From Nocardia macrotermitis (GTDB lineage Bacteria; Actinomycetota; Actinomycetes; Mycobacteriales; Mycobacteriaceae): a DNA stretch of 64,000 nt. The notes under the pieces are model-generated. The model worked only from the letters and a program-made list of their open reading frames with translations, ran no database searches and was not told where the DNA came from. Shown piece by piece: positions 52,020-61,015 of this stretch. The DNA is taken from the NCBI RefSeq assembly GCF_009604405.1, contig NZ_WEGK01000003.1:496001-560000 (forward strand), in the 5' to 3' direction. Numbering within the stretch: the first letter of the stretch is position 1; every line of letters begins with the position of its first letter. The translations under genes were made by a program, and so were the position numbers.

Positions 52020-53297
52020 ATGGTTGATTTCGATTCGGTCGATTACTTCACCGACCCGTCGCTAGTACCCGACCCGCACCCGTACTTCGATCACATGCGG
52101 GCCAAATGCCCGGTGTCGCAGGAGTCGCATCACGGTGTGTACGCGGTCACCGGATACGAGGAGGCGGCCGAGGTGTTCAAGGATCCCGACCTGTTCTCCT
52201 CGGTGATCTCGGTGGGCGGGCCGTTCCCGCCGCTGCCCTTCGAGATCGAGGGCGATGACATCGGCGCGCTCATCGAACAGCACCGCGCCGGGATGCCCAT
52301 GTCCGAGCACATGGTCACGATGGATCCGCCGGAGCACACCTACGCGCGTTCGCTGCTGAACCGCCTGCTCACCCCGGCGCGGTTGAAGGAGAACGAGGAC
52401 TTCATGTGGCGGCTGGCCGACCGCCAGCTGGACGAGTTCGTGAGTAACGGCAGCTGCGAGTTCCTCACCGAGTACTCCAAACCCTTTGCGCTGCTTGTTG
52501 TCGCCGATGTGCTGGGTGTTCCGGAGGAGGACCACCAGCAGTTCCGCGTCGTGCTCGGCGCCGAGCGTCCGGGCACCCGGGTCGGTTCGCTGGACGACGA
52601 CATCGTCGTCGGCAACCCGCTCGAATGGCTGGACGAGAAGTTCAGCGCCTACATCAGCGACCGCCGTGAGAACCCGCGCGACGACGTGCTGACCCAGCTG
52701 GCGCAGGCCAAGTACCCGGACGGGTCCACCCCCGAGGTGATCGACGTCGTGCGGTCCGCGACCTTCCTGTTCGGCGCCGGACAGGAGACCACGGCCAAGA
52801 TGCTCGGCTCCGCGCTGCGGATCCTGGGCGAGCGTCCCGACATCCAGGACGCGCTGCGCGCGGATCGCAGCAGGATCCCGGTCTTCATCGAGGAATCGCT
52901 GCGGATGGACGCGCCGGTCAAGAGCGGCTTCCGGCTGGCGAAGCGGGCCACGACGGTCGGCGGCGTCGAACTGCCGGTCGGATCCAAGGTCATGGTCTGC
53001 CCCGGTGCGGCGAACCGGGACCCGCGGCGGTTCGAAAACCCGCACGAATTCCGGTTGGACCGCAAGAACTTCCGTGAGCACATGGCGTTCGGGCGCGGTA
53101 ACCACACCTGCCCCGGGTCGCCGCTGGCGCGGGCCGAGGGGCGGATCTCGCTCGAGCGGATCCTGGATCGGATGCTCGACATCCGGATCGACGCGGAACA
53201 TCATGGGCCCGAAGGGGATCGGCACTTCGACTACGAGCCGACCTACATCCTGCGCGGATTGTCCAACCTGCACATCAACTTCACGCCGAATCCCTGA
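52020..53297 (+). CDS. Cytochrome P450
   Basis: 425-residue P450. FGAGQETTAK in the I helix, EESLRMDAP in the K helix and AFGRGNHTCPGSPLARAEG at the heme Cys. Start ATG 52020 follows AGGAGATCTCCGG; the frame opens further upstream inside the palindrome and is not used. It is followed 89 bases later by a mycofactocin-type SDR, which often accompanies P450s that make alcohols. No redox partner is adjacent. Confidence 0.92.
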   Translation: MVDFDSVDYFTDPSLVPDPHPYFDHMRAKCPVSQESHHGVYAVTGYEEAAEVFKDPDLFSSVISVGGPFPPLPFEIEGDDIGALIEQHRAGMPMSEHMVTMDPPEHTYARSLLNRLLTPARLKENEDFMWRLADRQLDEFVSNGSCEFLTEYSKPFALLVVADVLGVPEEDHQQFRVVLGAERPGTRVGSLDDDIVVGNPLEWLDEKFSAYISDRRENPRDDVLTQLAQAKYPDGSTPEVIDVVRSATFLFGAGQETTAKMLGSALRILGERPDIQDALRADRSRIPVFIEESLRMDAPVKSGFRLAKRATTVGGVELPVGSKVMVCPGAANRDPRRFENPHEFRLDRKNFREHMAFGRGNHTCPGSPLARAEGRISLERILDRMLDIRIDAEHHGPEGDRHFDYEPTYILRGLSNLHINFTPNP

Positions 53298-53386
53298 GCC
53301 CGAACCCCGGACGCACGGATTCCCTTGTACATCAAGCCTTTCCACGGGGAAGGCGACTTTCGACAGCACAACGAATCGAGGAAGAA

Positions 53387-54226
53387 ATGACCGGACGGGT
53401 CGAAGGCAAGGTCGCCTTCATCACGGGTGCGGCACGCGGTCAGGGCCGCAGCCACGCGGTGCGGCTGGCGCAGGAGGGCGCGGACATCATCGCGATCGAC
53501 GTCTGCAAGCCGGTGAGCGGTAGCGACGCCATCGCGGCGTCCACACCGGCCGATCTGGCCGAAACCGCCGACCTGGTCAAGGGTTTGGGCCGCCGCATCG
53601 TCACCGCCGAGGTCGACGTGCGGGACTTCGACGGGCTGAAGGCCGCGGTCGACATCGGTGTCGAACAGCTGGGCCGGCTGGACATCATCGTGGCCAACGC
53701 CGGTATCGGCAACGGCGGCGAGACGCTGGACAAGACCAGCGAGCAGGACTGGGACACCATGATCGGGATCAACCTCTCGGGTGTCTGGAAGACCGCGAAA
53801 GCCGGTATCCCGCACATCCTTTCGGGTGGTCAGGGCGGTTCGATCGTGCTGACCAGCTCGGTCGGCGGCCTCAAGGCGTACCCGAACACCGGCCACTACA
53901 TCGCCGCCAAACACGGCGTCGTCGGCCTGATGCGCGCGTTCGCGGTCGAACTCGGTCAGCACTCCATCCGCGTCAACTCGGTGCACCCCACCAACGTGAA
54001 CACCCCCATGTTCATGAACGACGCCACCATGAAGTTGTTCCGCCCCGACCTGGAGAACCCCACCAAGGAGGACTTCGCCCCGGTCGCGCAGTTCATGCAC
54101 GTCCTGCCGGTCGGCTGGGTCGAGCCCGTGGACATCAGCAACGCGGTGCTGTTCCTGGCCTCGGACGAGTCCCGTTTCATCACCGGGCTCCCGATGACGG
54201 TGGACGCGGGCAGCACGCTGAAGTAG
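53387..54226 (+). CDS. Mycofactocin-coupled SDR-family oxidoreductase
   Basis: 279-residue SDR with ITGAARGQGRSHAVRLAQEG near residue 13 and an IAIDVCKPV segment, the signature of SDRs with non-exchangeable NAD that pass electrons to mycofactocin. NAGIGNGG, LTSSVGG (Ser) and YIAAKHGV (Tyr, Lys) complete the active site. Biosynthetic mft genes are not in this window. With the P450 it could oxidise the alcohol product further. GAGGAAGAA precedes ATG 53387. Confidence 0.92.
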   Translation: MTGRVEGKVAFITGAARGQGRSHAVRLAQEGADIIAIDVCKPVSGSDAIAASTPADLAETADLVKGLGRRIVTAEVDVRDFDGLKAAVDIGVEQLGRLDIIVANAGIGNGGETLDKTSEQDWDTMIGINLSGVWKTAKAGIPHILSGGQGGSIVLTSSVGGLKAYPNTGHYIAAKHGVVGLMRAFAVELGQHSIRVNSVHPTNVNTPMFMNDATMKLFRPDLENPTKEDFAPVAQFMHVLPVGWVEPVDISNAVLFLASDESRFITGLPMTVDAGSTLK

Positions 54227-54234
54227 GTCTTCCT

Positions 54235-54290
54235 CGAAACCCGTTGTCCGCGTGGATGAATTCTGTTCTCCACGCGGGCAGCGGGTTTCG
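54235..54290. terminator. 22-bp-arm hairpin terminator after the SDR
   Basis: The arms 54235-54256 and 54269-54290 match at 20 of 22 positions around a 12-base loop, starting nine bases after the stop. It is very stable and ends the P450-SDR transcript. Its arms are copies, one inverted, of a short repeat that recurs just downstream. Confidence 0.75.
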
Positions 54291-54404
54291 TCGTTCGGTC
54301 GGTGGCCGGTGGCGTTGTTGGCTACGTGGGCAACGGGTTTCGATGTCCCGTCGACTGCTGGTGAATGTCTGGAGTGTGCTTGTTCACGCACGCAACAGGT
54401 TTCG
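54276..54404 (+). repeat. Dispersed copies of GGGCAACGGGTTTCG
   Basis: Variants of GGGCAACGGGTTTCG occur at 54276-54290, 54328-54342 and about 54390-54404, with an inverted copy at 54235-54249. Preceding bases (CACG/TACG) are also alike, so the unit is about 22-24 bases. This part of the 365-base stretch 54227-54591 holds no gene that I can support. Confidence 0.55.
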
Positions 54405-54591
54405 GTGGGTGCGGATATCGCGGGTGATTCGGCGGAGTGGTCTTCCGGTATGCGATGTGGGCTGCACGAATCGGTTGCGTGGTGGCCGTTCGTGGCGGAA
54501 ACGCGCGGTGGCCCGTCGGTGGTGGAGGAAAATCGCCGACAGGGCCGTGGTGGCTGCTGATTTCGGTGGGTCGCCGATAGCGTGATCGACC

Positions 54592-55503
54592 ATGCGAAGT
54601 GATATGGACGACTGGGATATCACCACCAGCGTGGGGTCCACGGCGCTGTTCGTGGCGGCCGCGCGGACTCTTGCCGGGCGGGAGGACGATCCGCTCGTGG
54701 TCGATCCGCTGGCCGAGTTGTTCCTGCGGGCCGCGGGTGGGGAATGGGCGTTGCTGGCCGACCCCGATCCCGAACTCACCCGCGATCACATTCTTCGGTC
54801 GGCGGACTTCGGGACGTCGTTTCGTGCCCATATCGCCGGGCGGACAAGGTATCTCGACGATTATCTGAAGGCTGCGCGGGAAGCGGGCATCGGGCAGGTC
54901 GTGATTCTGGCGGCGGGGCTGGACGCCCGCGCCTACCGGCTGGACTGCCTGGAAGGCGCGGTGGTCTACGAACTCGATCGCCCGCAGGTGCTGGACTTCA
55001 AACGCGAGACGTTGGCCGCGGCCGGTGTCGAACCGCTGGCCGATCGTCGCGAGGTCGCGGTGGATCTGCGGGAGGAGTGGCTGAATGCCCTGCGGGACAA
55101 GGGATTCGATCCTTCGATGCCGACCGCCTGGCTGGTGGAGGGGCTGCTGATCTACATCACTCCCGAGGCGCAGGACCAGCTGTTCGGCACCCTCGATTCG
55201 GCCAGTGCGGCGGGCAGTCGCGCCGCCATCGAGCAGATGACGCCGCTGCCTCGGGAGACCTACACCGAACTGGCCGCGGCCGATCAGGACGGTGACGAGG
55301 CCAAGAGCGATTGGGCGCGGCTGATCTACAACGAGCCGAGATCCGATGCGGCACAGTGGTTCTCCGAGCGTGGCTGGGATGCCGAGCGCACCGGCCTGGC
55401 GGAGTATCTGCGGGCCGCGGGGCGGACGCTTCCGGCGACCGAGGAGGGAACGGGGCACGTCGGCGCGCCGCTGGTCAACCTGGTGACCGTCGTGCGTCGG
55501 TGA
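54592..55503 (+). CDS. SAM-dependent methyltransferase (TIGR00027/leucine carboxyl methyltransferase-like)
   Basis: 303-residue class I methyltransferase of the large mycobacterial/Nocardia paralogue family. VGSTALFVAAARTLA near residue 14, RTRYLDDYL, and VVILAAGLDARAYRL, the SAM-binding motif I, are diagnostic, followed by VVYELDRPQVLDFK and WLVEGLLIYITPEAQD. Members are proposed to methylate polyketides or small acids; targets are mostly unknown. It starts a plus-strand run leading to recA but is probably transcribed separately. Confidence 0.92.
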   Translation: MRSDMDDWDITTSVGSTALFVAAARTLAGREDDPLVVDPLAELFLRAAGGEWALLADPDPELTRDHILRSADFGTSFRAHIAGRTRYLDDYLKAAREAGIGQVVILAAGLDARAYRLDCLEGAVVYELDRPQVLDFKRETLAAAGVEPLADRREVAVDLREEWLNALRDKGFDPSMPTAWLVEGLLIYITPEAQDQLFGTLDSASAAGSRAAIEQMTPLPRETYTELAAADQDGDEAKSDWARLIYNEPRSDAAQWFSERGWDAERTGLAEYLRAAGRTLPATEEGTGHVGAPLVNLVTVVRR

Positions 55504-55547
55504 CGGTCCTCGCCGGTCTCGCGGTGTGAACGATATCGATCGAGCGG

Positions 55548-55855
55548 ATGGGGTACGGGGTGCGCGCGTCGCTGTGGATCCGGACCCGGCCGGCCGATCT
55601 GCACGCGGTGGGCACCGCCGTCGCGGCCTTCCCCGAGACGGCGTTCGCCGCCGCGACCACGGGCGCGACCAATCTGGTCGCCTCGATCGTGTGCCGGGAC
55701 ACCGCGCATCTGTACCGGTACGTCACCGAGCGGCTGGGTTCGCTCGACGGCATCAGCGACGTCGAGGTCACCCCTCGCTGCGGGTGTTCAAGCAGGCCCA
55801 GGCGCTGATGGGCGCGGACCGGATCGCGGTGGCGCCGCCGGAGCGCAGGGGCTGA
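55548..55855 (+). pseudogene. Lrp/AsnC-family ligand-binding domain relic
   Basis: The frame from 55548 reads like the C-terminal effector domain of an Lrp regulator: SLWIRTRPADLHAVGTAVAA, FAAATTGATNLVASIVCRD, and LYRYVTERLG...DVEVTP. The N-terminal HTH is missing, with only 45 bases to the preceding gene. Near 55772 a one-base deletion shifts the frame: the expected ending SLRVFKQAQALMGADRIA continues in the next frame to 55855. A decayed gene fragment. Confidence 0.7.
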
Positions 55856-55905
55856 AACGGGCCGGGGCCTGCGGTTCGAGGGCGGTTGCCAGCGTGTCGC
55901 TTGCC

Positions 55906-55921
55906 TCGAACACGTGTTCGT
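55906..55921. promoter_or_regulatory. LexA (SOS) box TCGAAC-acgt-GTTCGT
   Basis: Fifteen of 16 bases match the actinobacterial SOS consensus TCGAAC-N4-GTTCGA, 85 bases upstream of recA. It indicates DNA-damage induction of recA, probably with recX. Confidence 0.85.
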
Positions 55922-56006
55922 CTAAGCTGGTCGACGGAACTTGTCGGTGCCGCCCTCTACTGTGGGCGCCAACCACACAACGAACCCGTGAGAAGGGGAA
56001 CAGACG

Positions 56007-58142
56007 ATGGCACCACAGGCCTACGATCGCGACAAGGCACTCGAACTCGCCCTGGCTCAGGTGGAGAAGAGCTTCGGCAAGGGCGCGGTGATGCGCCTCG
56101 GCGAAGAGGCGCACCAGCCCATCTCGGTCATCCCGACCGGATCGATCTCGCTGGACGTGGCCCTCGGGCTGGGTGGCCTGCCGCGCGGTCGCATCGTCGA
56201 GATCTACGGTCCGGAATCCTCCGGTAAGACCACGCTCGCCATGCACGCGATCGCCAACGCCCAGGCCAACGGCGGTGTCGCGGCCATGATCGACGCTGAG
56301 CACGCGATGGATCCGGAGTACGCCCGCAAGCTCGGCGTGGATACCGACGCCCTGCTGGTCTCCCAGCCCGACACCGGTGAGCAGGCGCTCGAAATCGCCG
56401 ACATGCTGGTGCGTTCCGGCGCGCTGGACATCATCGTCATCGACTCGGTGGCCGCCCTGGTGCCCCGCGCCGAGATCGAGGGCGAGATGGGTGACAGCCA
56501 CGTCGGTCTGCAGGCCCGCCTGATGAGCCAGGCCCTGCGCAAGATGACCAGTGCGCTCAACAACTCCGGCACCACCGCCATCTTCATCAACCAGCTGCGC
56601 GAGAAGATCGGCGTCATGTTCGGGTGTTTCAATTACAGCACTCGTGTGCAGCTGGCAGACGGCACCACCGAGAAAATCGGAAAGATCGTCAATCAAAAGA
56701 TGGACGTCGAGGTGTTGTCGTACGACCCTGACACGAATCAGATTGTTCCTCGGCGCGTGGTGAATTGGTTCGACAATGGCCCTGCGGACCATTTCCTGCA
56801 GTTCACTGTGGAGAAGTCGACCGGCAACGGTCGTGCTCAGTTCGCCGCGACTCCGAATCATCTCATCCGAACCCCTGGAGGCTGGAGCGAAGCGGGGGAG
56901 ATCATCGCTGGTGATCGCGTTATGTCGACAGAGACGCACCGACTCGGTGAACAACAGTTCCAGGTTGTGCTGGGATCGTTGATGGGCGACGGTAACCTTT
57001 CGCCGAATCGGCACGATCGTAACGGTGTTCGCTTCCGGATGGGGCATGGCGCAAAGCAGCACGAATACCTGGACTGGAAGGTTTCGCTGCTGGGTAATAT
57101 CGAGCGTTCGGAACGGATAAATGCCAAAGGCGCCAAGTTCGCCGACTTCACCCCGTTGCCGGAACTCGGTGAGTTGCAGCGTGCGGTTTACATGGGGGAC
57201 GGAAAGAAGTTCCTTTCCGAGGAATACCTGAAGGCTCTCACACCGCTGGCCCTGGCTGTCTGGTACATGGATGATGGCTCATTCACCGTGCGCTCCAAGG
57301 GATTGCAGGAACGGACTGCTGGTGGTAGCGGTCGCATCGAAATCTGTGTCGAGGCTATGGGAGAGGGGTCGCGCTATCGGTTGCGTGACTATCTGCGTGA
57401 CACCTACAATTTGGATGTGCGGTTGCGGACAGCAGGCGCAGCGCAGGTTGCGGTGCTCGTGTTCTCGACGCAGTCGAGTGTAAAATTTCAGGAGCTGGTA
57501 GCGCCTTATATGGCCCCGTCGATGGAATACAAACTGCTGCCCAGGTTCCGCGGTCTGGGCAACGTTGTTCCTGAGTTCTCCGAGCCGGTAGAAAAGTTGG
57601 TGCCTGCCCGAGTGCTCGATGTTCATGTTAAGCCGGAGACTCGGTCTATGCACCGGTTCGATATCGAGGTAGAGGGTAATCACAATTACTTCGTAGACGG
57701 TGTGATGGTGCACAACTCCCCCGAGACCACCACCGGTGGTAAGGCGCTGAAGTTCTACGCCTCGGTGCGTCTGGACATCCGCCGCATCGAAACCCTCAAG
57801 GACGGCACCGACGCGGTGGGCAACCGCACCCGCGTCAAGGTCGTCAAGAACAAGGTGGCCCCGCCGTTCAAGCAGGCCGAGTTCGACATCCTCTACGGTG
57901 TGGGCATCTCCAAGGAGGGCTCGATCATCGATATGGGTGTCGAGCACGGCTTCATCCGCAAGTCCGGCTCCTGGTACACCTACGAGGGCGATCAGCTCGG
58001 CCAGGGCAAGGAGAACGCGCGCAAGTTCCTGCTGGAGAACACCGACGTGCGCAACGAGATCGAGAAGAAGATCAAGGAGAAGCTCGGCATCGGTGCCGAC
58101 GTCACCGCAGACGCGGGTGCCGAGGCACCCGTCGACTTCTAA
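56007..58142 (+). CDS. recA: Recombinase RecA precursor with in-frame intein
   Basis: 711 residues. The exteins together make a normal 347-residue RecA: N-extein 1-206 with Walker [17 protein letters not shown], and LMSQALRK ending in KIGVMFG; C-extein from [16 protein letters not shown] to the acidic tail. Residues 207-570 are an intein that must splice out to give active protein. RecA drives homologous recombination and LexA cleavage. AGAAGGGGA precedes ATG 56007, and an SOS box lies upstream. Stop 58142 is three bases before recX. Confidence 0.97.
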   Translation: MAPQAYDRDKALELALAQVEKSFGKGAVMRLGEEAHQPISVIPTGSISLDVALGLGGLPRGRIVEIYGPESSGKTTLAMHAIANAQANGGVAAMIDAEHAMDPEYARKLGVDTDALLVSQPDTGEQALEIADMLVRSGALDIIVIDSVAALVPRAEIEGEMGDSHVGLQARLMSQALRKMTSALNNSGTTAIFINQLREKIGVMFGCFNYSTRVQLADGTTEKIGKIVNQKMDVEVLSYDPDTNQIVPRRVVNWFDNGPADHFLQFTVEKSTGNGRAQFAATPNHLIRTPGGWSEAGEIIAGDRVMSTETHRLGEQQFQVVLGSLMGDGNLSPNRHDRNGVRFRMGHGAKQHEYLDWKVSLLGNIERSERINAKGAKFADFTPLPELGELQRAVYMGDGKKFLSEEYLKALTPLALAVWYMDDGSFTVRSKGLQERTAGGSGRIEICVEAMGEGSRYRLRDYLRDTYNLDVRLRTAGAAQVAVLVFSTQSSVKFQELVAPYMAPSMEYKLLPRFRGLGNVVPEFSEPVEKLVPARVLDVHVKPETRSMHRFDIEVEGNHNYFVDGVMVHNSPETTTGGKALKFYASVRLDIRRIETLKDGTDAVGNRTRVKVVKNKVAPPFKQAEFDILYGVGISKEGSIIDMGVEHGFIRKSGSWYTYEGDQLGQGKENARKFLLENTDVRNEIEKKIKEKLGIGADVTADAGAEAPVDF
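56625..57716 (+). mobile_element. RecA intein with LAGLIDADG homing endonuclease
   Basis: 364 residues beginning with Cys ([13 protein letters not shown]) and ending [11 protein letters not shown] before extein Ser, the required splice residues. The [12 protein letters not shown] block carries the conserved TxxH. Two endonuclease motifs, [11 protein letters not shown] and [11 protein letters not shown], keep their acidic residues, so the homing enzyme looks intact. Insertion after KIGVMFG matches the M. leprae RecA intein site as I recall it, not the M. tuberculosis site. Base composition is visibly lower in GC than the exteins. Confidence 0.93.
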
Positions 58143-58145
58143 CCG

Positions 58146-59537
58146 ATGCCGCACCGGGAACCGCCGGGGTCCGGGCCTGCCCGCGACCCCGGCGCGACTC
58201 GGCTCGAAGCGGTGGAGCGCCTCCGCCGCCAACTCGAACAACTGGAGTCCGGCGGTCGAGCGCGCCCCGACGATTTCGACGATTCCGTTCGCCCGCAACG
58301 CCGTTCGATCCGTCGGAAGCCTCCCGGAGAGGGCGGCGGCCTGTGGCGGTCCGACGGTGGTCCGATCGAGTCGGACGCTGCGGAACGTCCTCCGGGCGGC
58401 TCTCACACCGCTGACGCTGGCGACTCCGCACCCCGCGCCCGACCCGAATCGCGCCCCGCCACCCCTGAATTCCGCGGCGGCCCAGAGTCCGATGGGTATG
58501 CGGGGGATTCCGGGCGGCGTTTCCGGCGCGGTGGGCGGCGGCAAGGTACGGGCGTTGCGGGGGAGCGGGCGGGTGGGACCGAGGGGCAGGCCAAGGATCT
58601 GTGTTTGCGGTTGCTGACGGATCGGGCTCGTAGCCGGGCCGAGCTGGCGGACAAGTTGGCGGAGAAGGGGTTTGCGTCCGCGGTCGTCGAGCGGGTGTTG
58701 GATCGGCTGGCCGAGGTCGGGCTGATCGATGATGCGGCGTTCGCCGAGCAGTGGGTGCATTCCCGGCACACATACTCCGGCAAGGGCAAGAAGGTGCTCG
58801 CTCAGGAACTGCGCCGCAAAGGTATCGCCCCCGACGTGGCGGCCCCCGCCCTGGAATCCATCAGCACCGACGACGAACACACCCGCGCCACCGACCTGGT
58901 CCACCGCAAACTCCGCACCCTCCCCGCAGATCTGGACCGCGACAAGGCAACCAGCCGCCTCGTAGGCATGCTGGCCCGCAAAGGTTACGACCCATCCACC
59001 GCCTACGCGGTGGTGAAAGCAGCCGTCGCCGAGGCCGACCTCCCGACCCCGCCCCGCCCCGAACGCCCGGGCTCGACCCTGCGCCGCCCCGAACCACCGG
59101 CTCGTACCACGTTGGACGACAACACCACCCGCGCCATGCCGTTCGGTCGCCGCACTACCGACAATGACCATTCGGCCGACCGGGACGCTCGGCGTCACCG
59201 TGCTGCTCGATCCGAGCGCGATGCTCAACTCGACCGTGATGCCCGGCGTGACCATGACGCCTGGCACGACGATGACATCCGGCACGATCGTGATGATGCC
59301 GCAGACAGTCGCACCTCTGTCGCAGACGCTTTCGCCGACACTCACGCCGCCTCCGATACCGACCCCGACGATGCCGCCATCACCCTGATCCACCGCAAAC
59401 TCCGCACCAGCGCCCGAAACCTGGACCGCGACAAGCTGATCCGCCGCCTGGTAGGCATGCTCGCCCGCCGCGGCTACAACCAATCCCGAGCCTATGCCCT
59501 CGTCAAAGCCGAACTCGCTGTCGCCGACCTCGACTGA
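58146..59537 (+). CDS. recX: Regulatory protein RecX with long N-terminal tail and duplicated C-terminal module
   Basis: 463 residues, versus about 150-270 in most RecX. Residues about 1-145 are Arg/Gly/Pro-rich and disordered. The RecX three-helix modules follow: AKDLCLRLLTDRARSRAELA, VLDRLAEVGLIDDAAFAEQW, GKGKKVLAQELRRKGI, and LVHRKLRTLPADLDRDKA with LVGMLARKGYDPSTAYAVV. After an Asp/Arg/His-rich linker (about 345-400) the last module repeats (LIHRKLRTSARNLDRDKL, LVGMLARRGYNQSRAYALV). It restrains RecA filaments; its place three bases after recA and in its transcript is standard. Confidence 0.93.
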   Translation: MPHREPPGSGPARDPGATRLEAVERLRRQLEQLESGGRARPDDFDDSVRPQRRSIRRKPPGEGGGLWRSDGGPIESDAAERPPGGSHTADAGDSAPRARPESRPATPEFRGGPESDGYAGDSGRRFRRGGRRQGTGVAGERAGGTEGQAKDLCLRLLTDRARSRAELADKLAEKGFASAVVERVLDRLAEVGLIDDAAFAEQWVHSRHTYSGKGKKVLAQELRRKGIAPDVAAPALESISTDDEHTRATDLVHRKLRTLPADLDRDKATSRLVGMLARKGYDPSTAYAVVKAAVAEADLPTPPRPERPGSTLRRPEPPARTTLDDNTTRAMPFGRRTTDNDHSADRDARRHRAARSERDAQLDRDARRDHDAWHDDDIRHDRDDAADSRTSVADAFADTHAASDTDPDDAAITLIHRKLRTSARNLDRDKLIRRLVGMLARRGYNQSRAYALVKAELAVADLD

Positions 59538-59994
59538 TCCACCCCGAATCATTCGCGCCGACCCCACCGACCCCACCGTGGCCGAACTCCTGTACACCGC
59601 GATCGGCGGCGACCCCTCCCGACTCACCGCCGCCCGCGAGAACTACCGAACCAACTGCGCCACAGTACTTCTCGCCCTGATCGCGCACGCCCACCCGATC
59701 GGCATAGCGGGATACGAACTGAACCACACCACAATCACCCTCCGGCACATAGCCACCGCCGCCCAACATCGCCGCACCGGCACAGCCCGCCACCTACTGA
59801 CCGAAATCCGTTCCCGCCACCCGAATTCGGACCTGACAGCCGAAACAGACGCCGATTCCCTCCCCTTCTATCTGGCCATCGGCTTCACCGCCACCTCACT
59901 CGGGGAGAAGTACCCCGGCACCGAACGCTTCCGAGTCCACCTACCCGGCCTCCAGCCCAACGACTCACCTCCGCCGCCCTCGCGTGAGCCATGA
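59494..59994 (+). CDS. GNAT-family N-acetyltransferase
   Basis: 166 residues from ATG 59494, overlapping recX by 44 bases. RIIRADPTDPTVAELLY opens the fold, and TAAQHRRTGTARHLLTEIRS is the acetyl-CoA loop (RxxGxA-type). AETDADSLPFYLAIGFTATS is the C-terminal GNAT strand-helix. GTG 59579 is a possible later start but would remove the first strand. Acceptor unknown. The codon style continues the C-rich pattern of the recX 3' end. Confidence 0.8.
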   Translation: MPSSKPNSLSPTSTDPPRIIRADPTDPTVAELLYTAIGGDPSRLTAARENYRTNCATVLLALIAHAHPIGIAGYELNHTTITLRHIATAAQHRRTGTARHLLTEIRSRHPNSDLTAETDADSLPFYLAIGFTATSLGEKYPGTERFRVHLPGLQPNDSPPPPSREP

Positions 59995-60528
59995 GCCCGA
60001 GGTCGATCGATAGATGGCAGCTGGTTCGGCCAATCGGGAGGTGTCTGAGATCTGCCTCTGTCGCTCTTTCGGCTCTGGTTCACATTCGGTGGTCACGCCG
60101 ATCCGGTGGTCCGCGCGGGCTGCGCATCACGATCGCTGCGCGAAATACCCCTTACGACAAGATCATTCACGCCGCATCCGAGCCTGCGGAATCGGCGGCC
60201 GTACCGAGACCAGCGAATGTGTGCCCCGGAGCCAAAATTCCCAATGTCAGGATTATGCGGTCGCCGGTTCGCGCCCCGTTATTCCGTCGGCGTGGCTTTT
60301 GTCGGTTTTGCGGCCGGCGGCACCGAGCGAAACCGCCCGGCATGGCTCGAGAGGAACGTGGCATCGCCCCTACTGGGATATGCCCGACACTCCCGCCGAT
60401 CATCTGCGAAGGGGTGTTCGTTGTGGCGGCGCGGTAGGAATTCGGTGGTCGGCGTGGTGGGTGCGCGGGGATGATCGGCGGGCATCTGTTGACTGGCGTG
60501 TACTGGACTTGTTTCGGGAAAGGGGTTT
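59995..60528. other. 534-base stretch without a supportable gene
   Basis: Open frames exist on both strands but none has a recognisable domain or RBS. Composition is lower in GC than in adjacent genes. It presumably contains the osmC promoter; GGAAAGGGG directly before 60529 is the RBS. No palindrome stands out. Confidence 0.45.
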
Positions 60529-61008
60529 GTGGTGGCGAAGACTCATCGTTATGAAGTGGGGGTGACCTGGACCGGGAACAGCGGGACGGGCACCAGTGGG
60601 TATCGGGAATACGAACGGGCGCATGAGGTTTCGGGGTTGGGGAAGCCGGTGATCGCGGGGACTGCGGATCCGGCGTTTCGGGGGGTGGCGGAGCGGTGGA
60701 ATCCGGAGGAATTGCTGGTCGCGAGTTTGTCGCAGTGTCATATGTTGTGGTTTCTGGGGCTGTGTGCGCAGGAGGGGGTGGTTGTCACCGATTACGTCGA
60801 TCGTCCGTCGGGGACCATGGTCGAAACTGCCGATGGGGGTGGACATTTCACGGAGGTGGTGTTGCGGCCGCAGGTGCGGATTGCGGAATCCGAGCACATC
60901 GAGCGGACGCGGAAGATCCATGAGCGTGCGCACGAGCTGTGTTTCATCGCCAATTCGGTCAACTTCGAGGTGCGTTGCGAGCCGGACGTGTCGGCAGCGG
61001 ACGCATAA
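60529..61008 (+). CDS. OsmC/Ohr-family peroxiredoxin-like protein
   Basis: 159-residue OsmC-fold protein. The redox cysteines are in LLVASLSQCHMLWFL and ERAHELCFIANSVN, the spacing of OsmC proteins that reduce organic hydroperoxides with thiols. WNPEELLVASLSQCH is the family signature. GTG 60529 (or the next codon GTG 60532) follows GGAAAGGGG. It converges on the beta-lactamase gene with a seven-base gap. Confidence 0.92.
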   Translation: MVAKTHRYEVGVTWTGNSGTGTSGYREYERAHEVSGLGKPVIAGTADPAFRGVAERWNPEELLVASLSQCHMLWFLGLCAQEGVVVTDYVDRPSGTMVETADGGGHFTEVVLRPQVRIAESEHIERTRKIHERAHELCFIANSVNFEVRCEPDVSAADA

Positions 61009-61015
61009 CCGAGGC

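Noticed and set aside
57279..59627. 782-codon minus-strand frame across recA and recX
   Set aside because: Antisense to two confidently identified genes and low-complexity in its second half.
59991..60437. 148-codon frame in the gap before osmC
   Set aside because: No RBS, no recognisable motif and Arg/Pro-rich composition typical of out-of-frame translation.
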